Below, piece after piece: positions 1-7,353 of a stretch of DNA of 37,653 bases (its first letter is position 1; each line of letters opens with the position of its first letter). Under the pieces are notes generated by a model that made no database searches, had not been told where the DNA came from, and saw only the letters and a list, made by a program, of their open reading frames with translations. The position numbers were made by a program, and so were the translations under genes. This DNA comes from Alphaproteobacteria bacterium (GTDB lineage Bacteria > Bacteroidota > Bacteroidia > Chitinophagales > Chitinophagaceae), in assembly GCA_030053915.1 (NCBI GenBank), contig JASGCT010000018.1, positions 1 through 37,653 on the forward strand. The letters run 5' to 3'.

Positions 1-1963
1 CTAAAAGTTTGCTTAGCAATTCACTCATCTCAACCGAGGTGGTACCTACTAAAACGGGTTGTTCGTTTTTACGTAGTTCTTTAATATAATCAATAATTGC
101 TTTAAGTTTTTCACGTTTTGTTTTATAAATGCGATCATTAAGATCTTTACGAACGTTGGTTAAATTAGTTGGAATTTTCATAACATCTAATTTGTAAATA
201 TCCCAAAATTCTTGGGCTTCGGTTTCGGCGGTTCCCGTCATTCCAGCTAATTTATGGTACATTCTAAAATAGTTTTGAAGGGTTACGGTAGCATAGGTTT
301 GAGTAGCGGCTTCAATTTTTACACCTTCTTTGGCTTCTAAGGCTTGGTGTAAGCCGTCAGAATATCGCCTTCCGTCTAAAATTCGTCCGGTTTGTTCGTC
401 TATTATTTTAATTTGTTCGTTTAAAACAATATAATCTACATCCATTTTAAAAAGGGTATAGGCTTTTAGTAATTGGTGGATACAATGAATACGTTCCGCT
501 TTAATAGTATAGTCGTCCATTAAAGCTTCTTTTTGGTTTTTTTTACCTTCGGCATCAAGCTGGTTGTTATTTTCGATGATGGCAAATTGGGTGGAGATGT
601 CGGGCAATAAAAAAAAGTGTGGGTCGTTATTGGTATTTCCAATCAACTGATGTCCTTTATCAGTAAGTTCTACGGAGTTATTTTTTTCGTCTATGTAAAA
701 ATATAAGCCTTCGTCAACTTTATGCATTTCTTTTTGTTGGTCTGAAAGGAAATAATTTTCGGCTTTTTGAAGTTTTACTCTAACATTCGATTCGCTTAAA
801 TATTTAATAAGGGCGGTATGTTTGGGCAATCCTCTAAATGCACGGTATAATAAAAGTCCGCTTTCTTTTACATCATCGTTACCGGCGTTGATAAGTTTTT
901 TGGCTCCTTGAAGGCTTTCGTGAAAAACTTTTTCTTGGGCTTGGATTATAATTTCAATTTTGGGTTTCAATTCGAAGTATTGTTTTTCGTTGGTGCCGTA
1001 GCTTACGGGTCCTGAAATAATAAGTGGTGTACGGGCATCATCAATTAAAACAGAATCTACCTCGTCAACCATAGCAAAATGATGGCTTCTTTGCACTTTA
1101 TCTTTGGCTTCGTGCACCATATTATCTCTTAAATAGTCAAAACCAAATTCGTTATTAGTGCCATACGTGATATCGGCTAAATAGGCTTTACGTCTGTTTT
1201 CGGAGTGCGGTTCGTGTTTGTCTATACAATCTACGGTGATACCTAACCATTCTAAGATGGGTCCGTTCCACTCGCTATCTCTACGAGCTAAATAGTCGTT
1301 AACTGTTACAATATGAACGCCTTCATTAGCCAAGGCATTTAAATAAGCTGGAAGTGTGGATACTAAGGTTTTACCTTCACCTGTAGCCATTTCAGAGATT
1401 TTACCTCGATGTAAGGCTACACCACCTATCAACTGTACATCGTAATGCACCATATTCCATTTAATAGGGGTTCCGGCGGCTGTCCAACTTGTTTGAAAAA
1501 TGGCTTGATTGTTTTGAATCGTGATATATTTTTTGGAAACAGCTAAGGTACGGTCTAAGGGCGTAGCCGCACTTTCAATTTGGTTATGAAGGCTGAATCG
1601 GCGAGCTGTTTCTTTAACAACTGCAAAGGCTTCAGGCAGGATATCTTCTAAAATATCTTCGAGGGTTTTTAAGCGATTTTTTTTTAAGGCGTCAAGTTCT
1701 TTAAATATTTTATCCATAACTCCAAGTTCGGCACTATCGATGGTTGTCAATTCATTTTTAAGGTTATCGTATTGAAGAGTAAATGGGCTCAGTTCTTCTT
1801 GGATTTTATTTCTAAAGCTTTGGGTTTTAAACCTAAGTTCATCGTTAGACAAATCTTTCATAGCCATAAAATATTGATTGATTCTATCTACAAGTGGTTT
1901 TATAACACTAACGTCTTTTTGACTTTTATCACCTCCTAATAATTTGGACAGGAATTTTAGCAT
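1..1963 (-). CDS. secA: Protein translocase subunit SecA (C-terminal part outside window)
   Basis: SecA is the ATPase motor that drives unfolded preproteins through SecYEG at the inner membrane. The open frame runs from an ATG at 1963 to the left edge without a stop, giving 654 residues of an expected 1000 or more. Seen: N-terminal MLKFLSKLLGG, Walker A MATGEGKT at residues 192-199, an NDYLARRD segment, Walker B region DEVDSVLIDDART beginning near residue 300, and motifs YGTNNEFGFDYLRDN and AGMTGTAETE. Between the Walker B region and the second helicase half there is a long extra segment, rich in charged residues, that I recognise from Bacteroidota SecA proteins. A TAATTTTG box lies 23 bases upstream of the ATG. 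The gene is divergent from the lipoprotein at 2201. Identity is certain; only the missing C-terminus (HWD, linker, zinc finger) cannot be judged. Confidence 0.97.
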   Translation of the reverse strand, partial: MLKFLSKLLGGDKSQKDVSVIKPLVDRINQYFMAMKDLSNDELRFKTQSFRNKIQEELSPFTLQYDNLKNELTTIDSAELGVMDKIFKELDALKKNRLKTLEDILEDILPEAFAVVKETARRFSLHNQIESAATPLDRTLAVSKKYITIQNNQAIFQTSWTAAGTPIKWNMVHYDVQLIGGVALHRGKISEMATGEGKTLVSTLPAYLNALANEGVHIVTVNDYLARRDSEWNGPILEWLGITVDCIDKHEPHSENRRKAYLADITYGTNNEFGFDYLRDNMVHEAKDKVQRSHHFAMVDEVDSVLIDDARTPLIISGPVSYGTNEKQYFELKPKIEIIIQAQEKVFHESLQGAKKLINAGNDDVKESGLLLYRAFRGLPKHTALIKYLSESNVRVKLQKAENYFLSDQQKEMHKVDEGLYFYIDEKNNSVELTDKGHQLIGNTNNDPHFFLLPDISTQFAIIENNNQLDAEGKKNQKEALMDDYTIKAERIHCIHQLLKAYTLFKMDVDYIVLNEQIKIIDEQTGRILDGRRYSDGLHQALEAKEGVKIEAATQTYATVTLQNYFRMYHKLAGMTGTAETEAQEFWDIYKLDVMKIPTNLTNVRKDLNDRIYKTKREKLKAIIDYIKELRKNEQPVLVGTTSVEMSELLSKLL

Positions 1964-1986
1964 GTTTGTATATTTTTAAATTATTG

Positions 1987-1994
1987 CAAAATTA
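1987..1994 (-). promoter_or_regulatory. secA promoter -7 box (TAATTTTG)
   Basis: Read on the minus strand this is TAATTTTG followed by C, an exact match to the Bacteroidota -7 consensus TAnnTTTG, 23 bases before the secA ATG. The same TAATTTTGC sequence precedes psd, dnaX and glyS. No convincing -33 TTG at the usual distance was seen (one lies 24 bases further upstream). Confidence 0.55.
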
Positions 1995-2066
1995 CTTAAA
2001 AATTCGCAAAAGAAATCACAATTTTTAAAATTTTATCCCATTCATGGGTGTTTTAATTTTTTTTGA

Positions 2067-2074
2067 TAGTTTTG
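2067..2074 (+). promoter_or_regulatory. Possible promoter -7 box (TAGTTTTG) for the glycine-rich lipoprotein
   Basis: TAGTTTTG matches TAnnTTTG. It lies about 126 bases upstream of the ATG at 2201, much further than other promoters in this window, so it would give a long untranslated leader. The rest of 1964-2200 is AT-rich and shows no open frame of note. Confidence 0.3.
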
Positions 2075-2200
2075 TACTCAGTTGCATTCAAGAATAAATC
2101 AGAATCTTTTTGAGTCGCCAAAGCACCCAATATTTAAAAATAACAAAAAAATAATAAAAAATAACAAAATAAGTGTTATTTTACAACGAAATTTAAAATT

Positions 2201-3508
2201 ATGAAAAAAATATTTTTTACACCATGTCTCTCAGTATTCTTGTTAATTAGTTTATTAATAGGTTGTAATAAATCTTCCGATTTATTATCGTCTTCTAACG
2301 ACTTAACGAATACCATAGGTGTTGAGAGTGTTAATGATTTAATTCAAACCTCATCTTTGCCAACACCTGATTTTTCGCAGTATTTTGATTACACTGGATC
2401 TTTGCAGTCGTTTACAGTTCCTGAAAATATATATTTGATAGGCGTTGATGCTGTAGGCGGCGGCGGCGGTGCTTATTTAATTTACTCTACTCAAGGTGGC
2501 TATGGATACATAAGTGCTGGTGGTTATAGTCAAGGCGGTACAAGGGTTCAGACATTAATTAGTGTAACACCCGGTCAGGTTCTTTATGTAAATGTTGGTG
2601 GTGGAGGCGAAAGCGTACCAAATTTCGCAAATCGTGTACCTCTTGGTGGGTATAATGGCGGTATAAATGGCACGGCATATAACTTCAGTAGTGCCAATGG
2701 CGGTGCAGGTGGTGGCGCAACCGATATTAGAACCAATTCTAACGAAAACTCGAGAATTGTTATAGCGCGTGGTGGTAATGGTCAAGGTACAGGTCCCGGA
2801 CGAGGAGGTGGTTGGAGTAATAGCTGGTCAAACTATATTAACTCGTCATACGCTCAAGGCGCGCCTACTTTTACTGATGACTACAATCCAGACAGAGATA
2901 TTATTGGTGGTTATTTAATTACGCCTAATAATGGTTTTGTTAATATAAATTTTTATTATCCTAAAGACCGTACTTTTTACTATAATGGTTCCGTGCAAAC
3001 TTTTAAAGTACCCCCAAGTGTAACCTCAATGACCGTTGAAGCTTTAGGTGCTGCTGGTGGTGCTTATAAATATACTATTAACGGTATTACTAATACAAAT
3101 TTTACAAGTATTGGTGGAAGTAGGATTATAGCAACTGTTCCGGTAACGGCTGGTGACTGGTATTCTGTTAAAGTTGGTGGCGGTGGTCAAAATGCCTACG
3201 TTAGAGTTTACCTTCCTGTAGGTGGTTATAATGGTGGTGGCGAGGGTACAGCTTGGAATTACACGGGTTCTGGAGGCGGTTCTGGTGGTGGCGCAACTAC
3301 TATTTCAAACAATAATAACAACATAATTATTGTATCAGCTCGTGGTGGTAACGGAGGTGGCTACAATCCAGGAATTGGTGGCGGTGGCACTTATACGTCT
3401 TCTAATGCTTATAATGTTTCTTCAAGTGATAATTATAATGGGAGAAATTATAGTAGTGAAAACGAAAACCCCTATAATGGCATGCTAAAAGTTACATTTA
3501 ACAAATAA
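2201..3508 (+). CDS. Lipoprotein with two tandem ALK/LTK-type glycine-rich domains
   Basis: Function unknown. The 435-residue product has a lipoprotein signal: basic MKK, hydrophobic stretch 10-20 and lipobox L-I-G-C with lipidated Cys22, so it is probably exported and membrane anchored. A Ser/Asn/Thr-rich linker runs to about residue 58. Then come two copies of one domain, residues 62-253 and 259-435. Each opens with a strand of the type F-x-VP-x-x-V/I-x-x-hydrophobic-V-E/D-A-x-G-x-x-GG, has a TPG/TAG turn followed by VGGGG, a block GGYNGG...GGG(S/A)GGGAT, then I(V)xxARGGNG, and ends with a short beta strand (VNINF, LKVTF). This order is that of the glycine-rich domain known from ALK/LTK receptors and from bacterial surface proteins. 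Composition (Gly, Asn, Tyr, Ser; almost no Lys after the linker) is unlike the neighbours. Binding or adhesive role is inference only. Confidence 0.82.
   Translation: MKKIFFTPCLSVFLLISLLIGCNKSSDLLSSSNDLTNTIGVESVNDLIQTSSLPTPDFSQYFDYTGSLQSFTVPENIYLIGVDAVGGGGGAYLIYSTQGGYGYISAGGYSQGGTRVQTLISVTPGQVLYVNVGGGGESVPNFANRVPLGGYNGGINGTAYNFSSANGGAGGGATDIRTNSNENSRIVIARGGNGQGTGPGRGGGWSNSWSNYINSSYAQGAPTFTDDYNPDRDIIGGYLITPNNGFVNINFYYPKDRTFYYNGSVQTFKVPPSVTSMTVEALGAAGGAYKYTINGITNTNFTSIGGSRIIATVPVTAGDWYSVKVGGGGQNAYVRVYLPVGGYNGGGEGTAWNYTGSGGGSGGGATTISNNNNNIIIVSARGGNGGGYNPGIGGGGTYTSSNAYNVSSSDNYNGRNYSSENENPYNGMLKVTFNK
2384..3505 (+). repeat. Tandem protein-level duplication of the glycine-rich domain (2384-2959 and 2975-3505)
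   Basis: The two halves of the lipoprotein gene encode the same motif series in the same order: an opening strand, then VGGGG (residues 132-136 and 325-329), then GGYNGG (149-154 and 341-346), then GGGAT (170-174 and 361-365 region), then ARGGNG (189-194 and 380-385). They differ clearly at residue level, so the duplication is old or both copies have diverged under selection. Confidence 0.8.
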
Positions 3509-3509
3509 T

Positions 3510-3522
3510 ACTTCATTGAAGT
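3510..3522 (+). terminator. Small hairpin just after the lipoprotein stop codon
   Basis: ACTTC and GAAGT are complementary around a three-base ATT loop, starting two bases after the TAA. The stem has only five pairs and is followed by TTTAAAAAG rather than a clean T-run, so this is a weak terminator candidate. Confidence 0.22.
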
Positions 3523-3617
3523 TTAAAAAGGAATAAGAACACTATTTGAACTTGATAAACAAAGCTAAATTCTACGTTTAGATAGGGTATTTTACTTTAG
3601 AATAAAAACAACACAGT

Positions 3618-3815
3618 ATGGCAATAACAAATTTTAAAGACGGCGACTTTTGTGAAGTTATCGCAGGAACACACAAAGGCAAGTTTGGTTTTGTGCAAGA
3701 CATCAACACAAGCAAAACAGGGCAAATTACAATTACTGTTTTACAAAAGAACGGCTTAAGATTTAAAACACTTGGAAAAAGCATCGTCGTAATAAAAGAC
3801 GATAAAAACAGCTAG
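3618..3815 (+). CDS. Small KOW-motif protein
   Basis: The 65-residue product is almost entirely one KOW unit, the small beta-barrel RNA or protein binding motif of ribosomal protein L24 and NusG. Seen: F-K-D-G-D at 6-10, VIAGTHKGKFG at 14-24 with the invariant glycine, a TGQITITV strand at 34-41 and RFKTLGKS at 48-55. No signal peptide or membrane segment. It is much shorter than L24 or NusG and stands alone. A box TACTTTAG (3593-3600), one base off TAnnTTTG, lies 17 bases before the ATG. A role in translation or transcription is a family-based guess. The KOW call is firm; the exact family is not. Confidence 0.7.
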   Translation: MAITNFKDGDFCEVIAGTHKGKFGFVQDINTSKTGQITITVLQKNGLRFKTLGKSIVVIKDDKNS

Positions 3816-4129
3816 TATTTTTTTGAATTTCAAAATGCCAGAAATCAAATTTTAGAACCCATCTAAAATATTTAAAAATTATGAAATCATAAATAATATT
3901 TATATCAAACTATTGTTTTACTAAAAATACAGATTATATTATTGATTAGCAAATATATAAAGTCTATTTATATACTTTATCTAAAATTAGATCCTTTTTG
4001 GATAATTCAAACTTAATTTTGTGGTTTTGCTAAGTATCCGAATAATATATATTTAAAAAAAATGGTAAAAAAAATAATTTTTAGTTTAAAATGTGTATAT
4101 TTACAAACAAATTTCAACAATCAAACAAA
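3816..4129 (+). other. AT-rich intergenic stretch with short palindromes and a promoter-like box
   Basis: No gene of recognisable family. Two near-perfect palindromes with a two-base centre are visible: TTATGAAATCATAA at 3879-3892 and ATCTAAAATTAGAT around 3979-3992. The second is directly followed by ATCC-TTTTT-GGAT, a small stem. A TAATTTTG box sits at 4014-4021 and a near match TATATTTA at 4096-4103. A 23-codon frame, 4062-4133, ends with its TGA overlapping the ATG of the next small ORF. Any of these could be chance in such AT-rich sequence. Confidence 0.35.
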
Positions 4130-4258
4130 ATGAGTAAGAAAAATTTAAATAAAAGGAAGAATTTTCTATTCAATAAGAATAGTTTATTTTTTAATGTTCT
4201 CTTAAAAATACTATCGTTAAATATCTTAGCACTCTTATTGCCTATTTTTTTAAAATAA
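4130..4258 (+). CDS. Possible 42-residue membrane mini-protein
   Basis: An ATG at 4130 opens a 42-codon frame ending at TAA 4256-4258. The product has a strongly basic N-terminus (MSKKNLNKRK) and a hydrophobic C-terminal half, residues 19-41, rich in Leu, Ile and Phe, long enough for one membrane span. A TATATTTA box (4096-4103) lies 26 bases upstream, one mismatch from the promoter consensus. A 23-codon frame overlaps its start by ATGA. I know of no family. It may be a real small membrane protein or a chance frame. Confidence 0.3.
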   Translation: MSKKNLNKRKNFLFNKNSLFFNVLLKILSLNILALLLPIFLK

Positions 4259-4296
4259 TAACCAAATATTAAATTAACCATCTAAATTTTATAATT

Positions 4297-4479
4297 ATGA
4301 ATCCATTTAAAGTCTTTAAAATCTATGATCTCTGGGGTACTTCAAGATTAATTAAAAAAGTAGAAAATGAACTTGACAGACTAAACCGTGAGGGATATAC
4401 CATCATCAGCGTATCGTTCTCAATTTGGCAGTTCACTGCTTTTATTACTACCAAAAGAGACCTTAAAATGAACCCATGA
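4297..4479 (+). CDS. Small protein resembling DUF4177, frame interrupted by TGA
   Basis: The 60-residue product has a core at residues 22-54: V-E-x-E-L-D-R-L-N-R-E-G-Y-x-I-I-S-V followed by a beta-type stretch and F-I-T-T-K-R. This is the pattern of DUF4177-like proteins (helix with LN..G, strand with SV, closing strand ending KR). Family function is unknown. Directly after the TGA at 4477-4479 the same frame stays open for 39 further codons (4480-4596, TAG at 4597-4599) with ordinary protein-like composition. The gene may therefore be a full-length short protein, or a longer one cut by a nonsense mutation. There is no clear promoter box immediately upstream; it could be co-transcribed with the ORF ending at 4258, 38 bases away. 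Confidence 0.5.
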   Translation: MNPFKVFKIYDLWGTSRLIKKVENELDRLNREGYTIISVSFSIWQFTAFITTKRDLKMNP

Positions 4480-4695
4480 ACAAAAACTGAATCCATTAAA
4501 AATAATGCCGAAGCCCTCGTACAATATTTCCATAATTTAATCCCATTAAAAAAATGTAAAAAAAATGTCAAACCTGAAACGAAAGTGAACGATATTTAGT
4601 TATTATAAAGAATAAATGTTTCCGTTATTGTAAAATTACGTTCTATAAATTTTGCAATACTCATTAAAGATTTGGGTTATTTTAAAAAAATAATG
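4480..4695 (+). other. Gap holding an in-frame continuation of the preceding gene, then AT-rich sequence
   Basis: 4480-4599 continues the frame of the DUF4177-like gene beyond its TGA, with no start codon of its own in that frame. 4600-4695 is AT-rich and carries the TTG (4672-4674) that pairs with the -7 box at 4696. Nothing else seen. Confidence 0.35.
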
Positions 4696-4703
4696 TAACT
4701 TTG
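4672..4703 (+). promoter_or_regulatory. Promoter: TTG-N21-TAACTTTG
   Basis: TAACTTTG (4696-4703, then C) exactly fits TAnnTTTG, and TTG at 4672-4674 stands 21 bases upstream, within the known flavobacterial spacing. It drives the remnant at 4802. A 28-codon frame (4723-4809) starts 20 bases after the box and ends eight bases inside the 4802 gene, so translation of the two could be coupled. Confidence 0.55.
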
Positions 4704-4801
4704 CTTTAAAATAAATAATAATATGCTGTTATTATATCTGTTCAAGTGTAAATTTGTAAAAAATAAAATACAACTCATAGAAACCATTAAACATAATAAA
4801 A

Positions 4802-5230
4802 ATGGTTAACAATCCTTATGAAATTTTAACGCCAAGCACAAGATGGGCGCCAGGACAAGCACAATTAGATGCTTATAACAATCAGTATAACATGCTCATG
4901 GCACCTTTAGTATATAAAATAAGAACCGCCGTTGAAACATGGAGACTTAATAATTATATTGGAGCTACCCAAACCTCAAAATACCTGTTAAACTATTGGT
5001 TTAACAAAGAACATTCTAACCAAAATGGCACGCAATTTAATGTCTATTCACACAAAGAGGCTGCTTATGATAGATACGCTGATAATGAAGTTTATAATAA
5101 ATTTGGAGGCGATAAAAACAATTATGATACTGATCCTACTTCTTCGTACACTAAATTAAATGTTGAAGAAAGATTACGATATAATTTTAGTGGGTTTACT
5201 ATCTGGCTTAAAACTACTAAAGATTATTAG
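4802..5230 (+). CDS. N-terminal remnant of a restriction-endonuclease/DEAD-box helicase (BPTD_3080-like)
   Basis: The 142-residue product resembles only the first part of a very large family of stand-alone restriction endonucleases with a type III-like helicase core. Motifs in order: N-P-Y-E-I-L at 4-9, R-W at 14-15, P-L-V-x-x-I-R at 35-41, E-T-W-R at 45-48, G-A-T-x-T-S-K-x-L-L-N-x-W-F at 54-67, E-H at 70-71, H-K-E-A at 84-87 and N-K-F at 99-101. In the full-length proteins a segment R-Y/F-V-x-K-M-A-T-G-x-G-K-T (Walker A) follows. Here L-R-Y-N-F at 125-129 is followed by unrelated residues and a stop, so no ATPase or nuclease can be present. The frame is open and has its own promoter. It is probably a decayed defence gene, less likely a domesticated fragment. 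Homology is from memory, not a search. Confidence 0.55.
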   Translation: MVNNPYEILTPSTRWAPGQAQLDAYNNQYNMLMAPLVYKIRTAVETWRLNNYIGATQTSKYLLNYWFNKEHSNQNGTQFNVYSHKEAAYDRYADNEVYNKFGGDKNNYDTDPTSSYTKLNVEERLRYNFSGFTIWLKTTKDY

Positions 5231-5323
5231 ACTAATTAGTTATTATATATAGATATTAAATTTTATTGAATTTATTAATTTTGTGAATAACTTTAAGTAT
5301 ATACTAAACAATTATTATTTCGT

Positions 5324-5350
5324 TTGATATTTAAAAAATATGTATCTTTG
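5324..5350 (+). promoter_or_regulatory. Promoter of the uptake operon: TTG-N16-TATCTTTG
   Basis: TATCTTTG (5343-5350, followed by C) is an exact consensus -7 box 17 bases before the ATG at 5368. TTG at 5324-5326 lies 16 bases upstream, slightly short for a -33 element. Confidence 0.6.
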
Positions 5351-5367
5351 CTGAAAATTATAATTTG

Positions 5368-6747
5368 ATGAAAATAATTGTGTTATTATCAATAATTTTT
5401 TTATCATGCACTAAGGTATTTAATGACTCAAGACTTAATGTCAATAAAAAAATTTTAGTAATCGAGGGTTGTATTAATAATGTGCCAACATTTCAAGTAA
5501 ATAACTATGGTTTACCAACATTCTATGAGCTTTATGACACTTATGTAAGAGTTAAAGAATACGACCCATTAGAAAACATAAACCCAAATTCTGATGCTAA
5601 CTCAAATTATATTTATGATGCCTTGGTAATTATAAAAGACGATTTTGGAAATATCGATACCTTAAAAACACCAACCAACCCAACCTATAAAACATTTGCC
5701 AATAGATACCCTTTTATCTTTGATTATAAACTTCAAAGTATGACCCCAATTCCAGGGAGAACCTATTATTTGGGAGTTTATTATAATAATAGTAAATATA
5801 CTGCCCAAACCACGATTCCTTTAAATCGTCCTACCATCGATTCTTTTAAAATAGAAACAAATAATATAGTAAATCAAAATCCTAAAATGTCCTCTTTAAT
5901 TATATCTGGAGAATATGCATTTCCATCCAGACTAAAAACCTCTGTTTTCTTTAAAGACATCCCTGGAGAGAAAAATTATTATATTTTTAAACCATTTAAT
6001 TACAAACTATTAGATGTAGATTTAAGTTTAAATGCAATTTATGGTGGGTTCAATCGTACTATTGATTCTGTTTTAAGAGAAAAAAATATTACCTTAAAGT
6101 ATTTTAAATATTTAGACGGCTGGCAAACGAATGTTTTAGCTGATGATTATTTAAATTCTTCAAATTCCAATCAATATTATCCATTTTTAGGCTATTGGTT
6201 AGGCAAAAAATATTCAAGTGGTGTTGAGTCGGAAAATTATGGTTACTATTCCTTTCTTAATTACAACTTTAAGGAATTATCAAAAGCAGATTACTATTTT
6301 ATAAAATATGTAGCAAATAACCCAAAAACATCAAATAGTTCTTATAATTATTTATACGATTATCAAGCGTATAAAACAAAATATCCCTTAGAAAATTCTC
6401 AAAGAAACATTTTCTTTGGCACTATAGACGTTAATTCGTATAATTTTTTCTATGGGCTTAAAGAGCTCTATAAAAATGATGGCGGTAGTTTTTCTCCAAG
6501 CCCTGTAACTCCAAATTCGAATATAACAGGCGGGGCTTTCGGATATTTTTATGGTGTCAATGCTTTTGTTTTTCCATTACTATCCAATTATCCGTGTACT
6601 GCATATACTAATGGTATTCATAAATATATTCCTGAGGATGTGTTTAAATATTACAATAATGACGCTAATATTTCTCTAGATACATTTAAAAATCGGAATA
6701 TTTTTGAAACCTTACCTTTTGTTTACCCATTTTCGGATTATAAATAA
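5368..6747 (+). CDS. DUF4249 family lipoprotein of a TonB-linked uptake operon
   Basis: The start is ATG 5368, not the TTG just before it. The 459-residue product begins with a short lipoprotein signal (MKIIVLLSIIFLSC, Cys14 lipidated). The mature part matches DUF4249: an early strand L-V-I-E-G near residue 31, a D-A-L-V-I-I-K-D-D strand near residue 85, then P-G-R-T-Y-Y-L-G-V and Y-T-A-Q-T-T-I-P around residues 129-153. The rest is Tyr/Asn/Phe-rich. DUF4249 proteins are Bacteroidota outer-membrane or periplasmic lipoproteins found beside TonB-dependent receptors; their ligand is unknown. Here it is the first gene of a three-gene unit, 7 bases before the beta-barrel gene. By analogy with SusD it may help the receptor at 7354 capture substrate, but that is inference. 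Confidence 0.8.
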   Translation: MKIIVLLSIIFLSCTKVFNDSRLNVNKKILVIEGCINNVPTFQVNNYGLPTFYELYDTYVRVKEYDPLENINPNSDANSNYIYDALVIIKDDFGNIDTLKTPTNPTYKTFANRYPFIFDYKLQSMTPIPGRTYYLGVYYNNSKYTAQTTIPLNRPTIDSFKIETNNIVNQNPKMSSLIISGEYAFPSRLKTSVFFKDIPGEKNYYIFKPFNYKLLDVDLSLNAIYGGFNRTIDSVLREKNITLKYFKYLDGWQTNVLADDYLNSSNSNQYYPFLGYWLGKKYSSGVESENYGYYSFLNYNFKELSKADYYFIKYVANNPKTSNSSYNYLYDYQAYKTKYPLENSQRNIFFGTIDVNSYNFFYGLKELYKNDGGSFSPSPVTPNSNITGGAFGYFYGVNAFVFPLLSNYPCTAYTNGIHKYIPEDVFKYYNNDANISLDTFKNRNIFETLPFVYPFSDYK

Positions 6748-6754
6748 ATTATAT

Positions 6755-7348
6755 ATGAAAAAAATTATTTTACTCTTAAGTTTTATACTTATTAAAGAAT
6801 TAACTATAGCCCAATTATATGTGGCGGTGTCAACAGGTACAACAATACCTGTAGATTTTGTAAAAGTTAAAGAAAGTTTATCAAAATATAGTTTAGCTAA
6901 TAATTTTAATATTGGCTTACCATTTGATTTTCAAATATATTATATTTTAAAAAACAACCTTTTTGGCGTAAACTATACGTATTCGAGCTTCAGTCAAAAA
7001 TCCAACCCTGTGTCAACAACAGGATACAACGCATTTTATATAAACAATATCAATTTAAATTATGAAAGAATTGTACTGAAAAATAAAAATAAATTTGCTT
7101 TTAATTTAAGGGTTGGATCTGAACTTGGGTTGATAATAGCTGAAAGAATATATAAGGATCCTCCCTATGATTCTTATAGACAATATTCTTTTGGTATAAC
7201 CCCCAAAGTATCATTTGACATTGCCTTAAATCCTAAAAAAACCATCTATTTTCATTCTGCCATAAAATATTTATATGATTTTGAGAAAACTGAAAATAAA
7301 GCTGAAAACATAATGCTTAATGTGGGCTTAGCATTCAAATTGTTTTAA
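6755..7348 (+). CDS. Small outer-membrane beta-barrel protein
   Basis: Start taken at ATG 6755 (197 residues), because the longer in-frame start at 6704 lies inside the DUF4249 gene and would bury the signal peptide. MKKIILLLSFILI...TIAQ is a clear signal peptide with cleavage likely after Ala19. The remainder alternates polar and hydrophobic/aromatic residues in short strands separated by turns and ends in Phe (KLF), as outer-membrane barrels do. About eight strands would fit the length. It sits 7 bases after the DUF4249 gene and 5 before the receptor gene, so it belongs to the same uptake unit. No specific family recognised. Confidence 0.72.
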   Translation: MKKIILLLSFILIKELTIAQLYVAVSTGTTIPVDFVKVKESLSKYSLANNFNIGLPFDFQIYYILKNNLFGVNYTYSSFSQKSNPVSTTGYNAFYINNINLNYERIVLKNKNKFAFNLRVGSELGLIIAERIYKDPPYDSYRQYSFGITPKVSFDIALNPKKTIYFHSAIKYLYDFEKTENKAENIMLNVGLAFKLF

Positions 7349-7353
7349 ATATC

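Noticed and set aside
2555..2785. Minus-strand 76-codon frame inside the glycine-rich lipoprotein gene
   Set aside because: It is the complement of glycine-rich codons (GGN read as NCC), and its residue mix rich in Thr, Ile and Cys follows from that.
2460..3400. CRISPR array or DNA tandem repeat in the GGTGGT-rich region
   Set aside because: The repetition is of glycine codons within an open frame, with no regular unit and spacer structure.
4477..4599. TGA recoding (tryptophan or selenocysteine) to explain the continued frame
   Set aside because: All clear proteins in the window use TGG for tryptophan with no internal TGA, and no selenocysteine-type hairpin was seen after the TGA.
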